Assembly: GCA_045598045.1 (NCBI GenBank)
Contig: JAZLLG010000016.1
Span: forward strand, 1-26,596
Source: RGIG3528 sp045598045
GTDB taxonomy: Bacteria > Bacillota > Clostridia > Lachnospirales > Lachnospiraceae
Direction: 5' to 3'
Length of the DNA stretch: 26,596 nt
The notes beneath the pieces are model-generated. The model saw only the letters and a program-made list of their open reading frames with translations, ran no database searches and had not been told where the DNA came from. Each line of letters starts with the position of its first letter. The stretch's first letter is position 1. The position numbers and the translations under genes were made by a program. Shown here one piece after another: positions 25,125 to 26,596 of this stretch.

Positions 25125-25141
25125 ACGAAGGACAGGATATT

Positions 25142-25699
25142 ATGCTTGAACTGTTTGAAGGAAGACCTGCGGATGAGACAGGAAGACTCCCCAAAGAAAT
25201 AAGAACCTACGATCTGCTTGACAGCCTCGGAGTGGCTTATAAGCGCGTTGACCATGAAGCTGCAATGACGATGGAGGCATGCGCTGAAATTGACATGACA
25301 TTGAAAGCAACAACGTGCAAGAACCTTTTCCTCTGTAACAGGCAGGAAACGGATTTCTATCTCCTCCTCATTCCCGGAGACAAAAAGTTTAAAACTAAGG
25401 ACCTTTCAAAAGCACTCGGGGTTGCAAGATTATCTTTTGCGAACGAAGCATATATGGAGCAGTTCCTTGATTTAACTCCCGGTTCGGTGAGTGTTATGGG
25501 ACTTATGAATGATAAAGATATGCGCGTGCGACTCGTAATTGATGAGGATGTACTGAAGGGAGAAGAAATCGGCTTCCATCCATGCATTAACACTTCAAGC
25601 CTGAAGGTGTCAATAAAGGACCTTACGGAGAAGATTATCCCCGCCATGAAACATGAACCGACCATCGTTAATCTTCCTGTGTACACAGAAGAGGAATAA
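25142..25699 (+). CDS. YbaK/ProX-type aminoacyl-tRNA deacylase (prolyl-tRNA editing)
   Basis: A 185-aa stand-alone editing-domain protein that hydrolyses mischarged tRNA, most likely Ala-tRNA(Pro) as in ProX/PrdX proteins. Seen: the N-terminal helix around T-Y-D-L-L-D-S-L-G-V, H-E-A-A-M-T-M-E-A, the conserved K-N-L-F-L strand, the lysine-rich D-K-K-F-K-T-K-D-L helix, G-S-V-S-V-M-G-L-M-N-D and F-H-P-C-I-N-T-S-S-L, all hallmarks of the family. The length is normal. It begins 17 bases after the DUF4097 gene with a weak AGGATA site, so it may be read through from the padR module, although function gives no obvious link. Confidence 0.9.
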   Translation: MLELFEGRPADETGRLPKEIRTYDLLDSLGVAYKRVDHEAAMTMEACAEIDMTLKATTCKNLFLCNRQETDFYLLLIPGDKKFKTKDLSKALGVARLSFANEAYMEQFLDLTPGSVSVMGLMNDKDMRVRLVIDEDVLKGEEIGFHPCINTSSLKVSIKDLTEKIIPAMKHEPTIVNLPVYTEEE

Positions 25700-25746
25700 C
25701 TCGGGAATTATTATTCAAACTGTAGAAATCAATAAGAAATGATAAA

Positions 25747-25774
25747 TTGTCTTTTGCCGTGTTTGTGCTATCCT
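25747..25774 (+). promoter_or_regulatory. Candidate purC promoter
   Basis: TTGTCT (25747-25752), a 16-bp spacer, TATCCT (25769-25774), about 50 bp before purC. The 123-bp gap to the preceding gene shows no terminator hairpin. I saw no purine riboswitch core in this gap. Confidence 0.45.
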
Positions 25775-25822
25775 TGTAACGTAATTTAGTTTTTAATCTT
25801 ACTTAAACAAGGAGATTTGATT

Positions 25823-26506
25823 ATGAAGAAGATTTATGAAGGCAAGACAAAAGATGTTTATCAGCTTGACAACGGCAATGTTCAGCTCTTTTTCAAAGAC
25901 GACTGCACAGGTAAAGACGGTGTGTTCGATCCCGGCGAAAACTCTGTAGGACTTAAGATTGAAGGCATTGGTAAAGCAAATCTCCAGACCTCCGTATACT
26001 ACTTTGAACTCCTCAAGAAGGCAGGCATCAAGACACATTACGTTTCTGCAGATGTTGAAAAAGCAACAATGGAAGTTCTCCCCGGAAAGGTTTTCGGACA
26101 CGGACTTGAAGTTATCTGCCGCCTTGTTGCAACAGGAAGCTTCATCAGAAGATACGGTGAGTACATCGATAACGGCACAAGACTTGAAGGCGGTTATGTT
26201 GAATGCACATTTAAGAACGATGCACTCGGCGATCCCCTTGTTACAGGCGAAGGCCTTGCAGCACTCGGCATCATGACACCCGAAATGTTCGAAAGCATGA
26301 AAGCCCAGACACTTGCCATCACAAAGATTGTTGCAGACGACCTTAAATCCATCGGCCTTGACCTTTGGGACATCAAATTTGAATTCGGCTACAACAATAA
26401 CGAAGTAATCCTTATCGACGAAATCGCATCCGGAAACATGCGCGTATATAAGGGAAATACCATCGTTGAGCCCGTAGAGCTCACAAAGCTTATTCTCAAC
26501 AGATAA
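25823..26506 (+). CDS. purC: Phosphoribosylaminoimidazole-succinocarboxamide synthase
   Basis: A 227-aa enzyme of purine synthesis that joins CAIR and aspartate using ATP to give SAICAR. It opens with Y-E-G-K-T-K-D-V-Y, the ATP-binding strand of the family, and contains G-S-F-I-R-R-Y-G, W-D-I-K-F-E-F-G and I-D-E-I-A-S-G-N-M-R-V-Y. The last replaces the more common D-E-I-S-P-D-(S/T)-C-R segment, a variant seen in a shorter clostridial branch as I recall. The start is ATG 25823, with AAGGAGAT eight bases upstream, rather than the in-frame TTG at 25817. It is probably a single-gene unit or read-through from the deacylase gene. Confidence 0.95.
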   Translation: MKKIYEGKTKDVYQLDNGNVQLFFKDDCTGKDGVFDPGENSVGLKIEGIGKANLQTSVYYFELLKKAGIKTHYVSADVEKATMEVLPGKVFGHGLEVICRLVATGSFIRRYGEYIDNGTRLEGGYVECTFKNDALGDPLVTGEGLAALGIMTPEMFESMKAQTLAITKIVADDLKSIGLDLWDIKFEFGYNNNEVILIDEIASGNMRVYKGNTIVEPVELTKLILNR

Positions 26507-26530
26507 ACAACAAACCCGAAACACTCCATC

Positions 26531-26558
26531 CCTCCCCGCAAACCCGTTTGCGGGGAGG
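26531..26558. terminator. Long hairpin after purC, no T tract
   Basis: A perfect 12-bp stem CCTCCCCGCAAA / TTTGCGGGGAGG with a 4-base loop, 24 bases after the purC stop. Neither strand shows a T run after the stem (AATGCAAC on +), so it may terminate weakly, protect the 3' end of the mRNA, or belong to a repeated element. Confidence 0.5.
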
Positions 26559-26596
26559 AATGCAACAGAGAAGCATAAAAAAGACACAGTCCCTGC

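Noticed and set aside
25700..25822. Purine riboswitch ahead of purC
   Set aside because: The gap is too short and shows no three-way-junction core or conserved loop sequences.
25799..26587. Long open frame on the - strand opposite purC (262 codons)
   Set aside because: It lies almost wholly antisense to purC, is Cys/Phe-rich with no recognisable motif, and has no ribosome binding site. It is a shadow of biased codon use in purC.

Overview
The window reads as chromosomal DNA of a low-to-mid-GC Gram-positive Clostridia, most likely a plant-fibre-degrading Lachnospiraceae (Butyrivibrio/Roseburia-like). The evidence is the strong GGAGG ribosome binding sites, the Lpl-type sugar ABC system with a lipoprotein binding protein, Rex, a PadR-HAAS-DUF4097 trio and a GH115 xylan alpha-glucuronidase. 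This placement is inference; no rRNA or tRNA gene is present.

Layout. (1) 1-138: the 3' end of a group II intron on the + strand (domains V and VI, class C-like CGC triad), probably with the last codons of its maturase. It ends about 30 bp from the stop codon of a convergent DUF1508/YegP-type gene (168-536, -). (2) 679-8258: a glucuronoxylan/aldouronate uptake module. An AraC regulator (-) is divergent from a four-gene + operon: cytoplasmic GH115 alpha-glucuronidase, two LplB/YtcP-type permeases and a 548-aa lipoprotein solute-binding protein, closed by a strong intrinsic terminator. No ATPase is encoded, as is usual where one MsmK/MsmX-type ATPase is shared. (3) 8273-22597: a very compact run of eleven + genes (zinc-ribbon membrane protein, TPM protein, flavin reductase-like protein, degenerate arylsulfotransferase-like propeller, TopB, unknown 587-aa protein, Rex, NAD(P)HX repair enzyme, alanine racemase, small unknown, multi-sensor diguanylate cyclase). 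There is one good promoter at the front and one clear terminator hairpin at the end. A Rex-like operator overlaps the front promoter, suggesting NADH/NAD+ feedback on the whole run. (4) 22740-25124: a PadR / HAAS-domain membrane protein / DUF4097 module behind a near-consensus promoter, with an unusual tandem 15-bp repeat array in its leader. (5) 25142-26506: a prolyl-tRNA deacylase-like gene and purC, then a long hairpin lacking a T tract.

How it fits together: the first operon would import glucuronic-acid-decorated xylo-oligosaccharides and remove the (methyl)glucuronosyl groups inside the cell. The long central operon mixes redox sensing (Rex), repair of hydrated NAD(P)H, cell-wall D-alanine supply, c-di-GMP signalling and DNA topology. 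The observations most worth a second look are the intron end, the Rex-like site on the promoter of the rex-containing operon, the arylsulfotransferase-like protein that appears to lack its family's histidine motifs, the unrecognised 587-aa protein beside topB, the GGDEF protein with sensors on both sides, and the leader repeat array upstream of padR.
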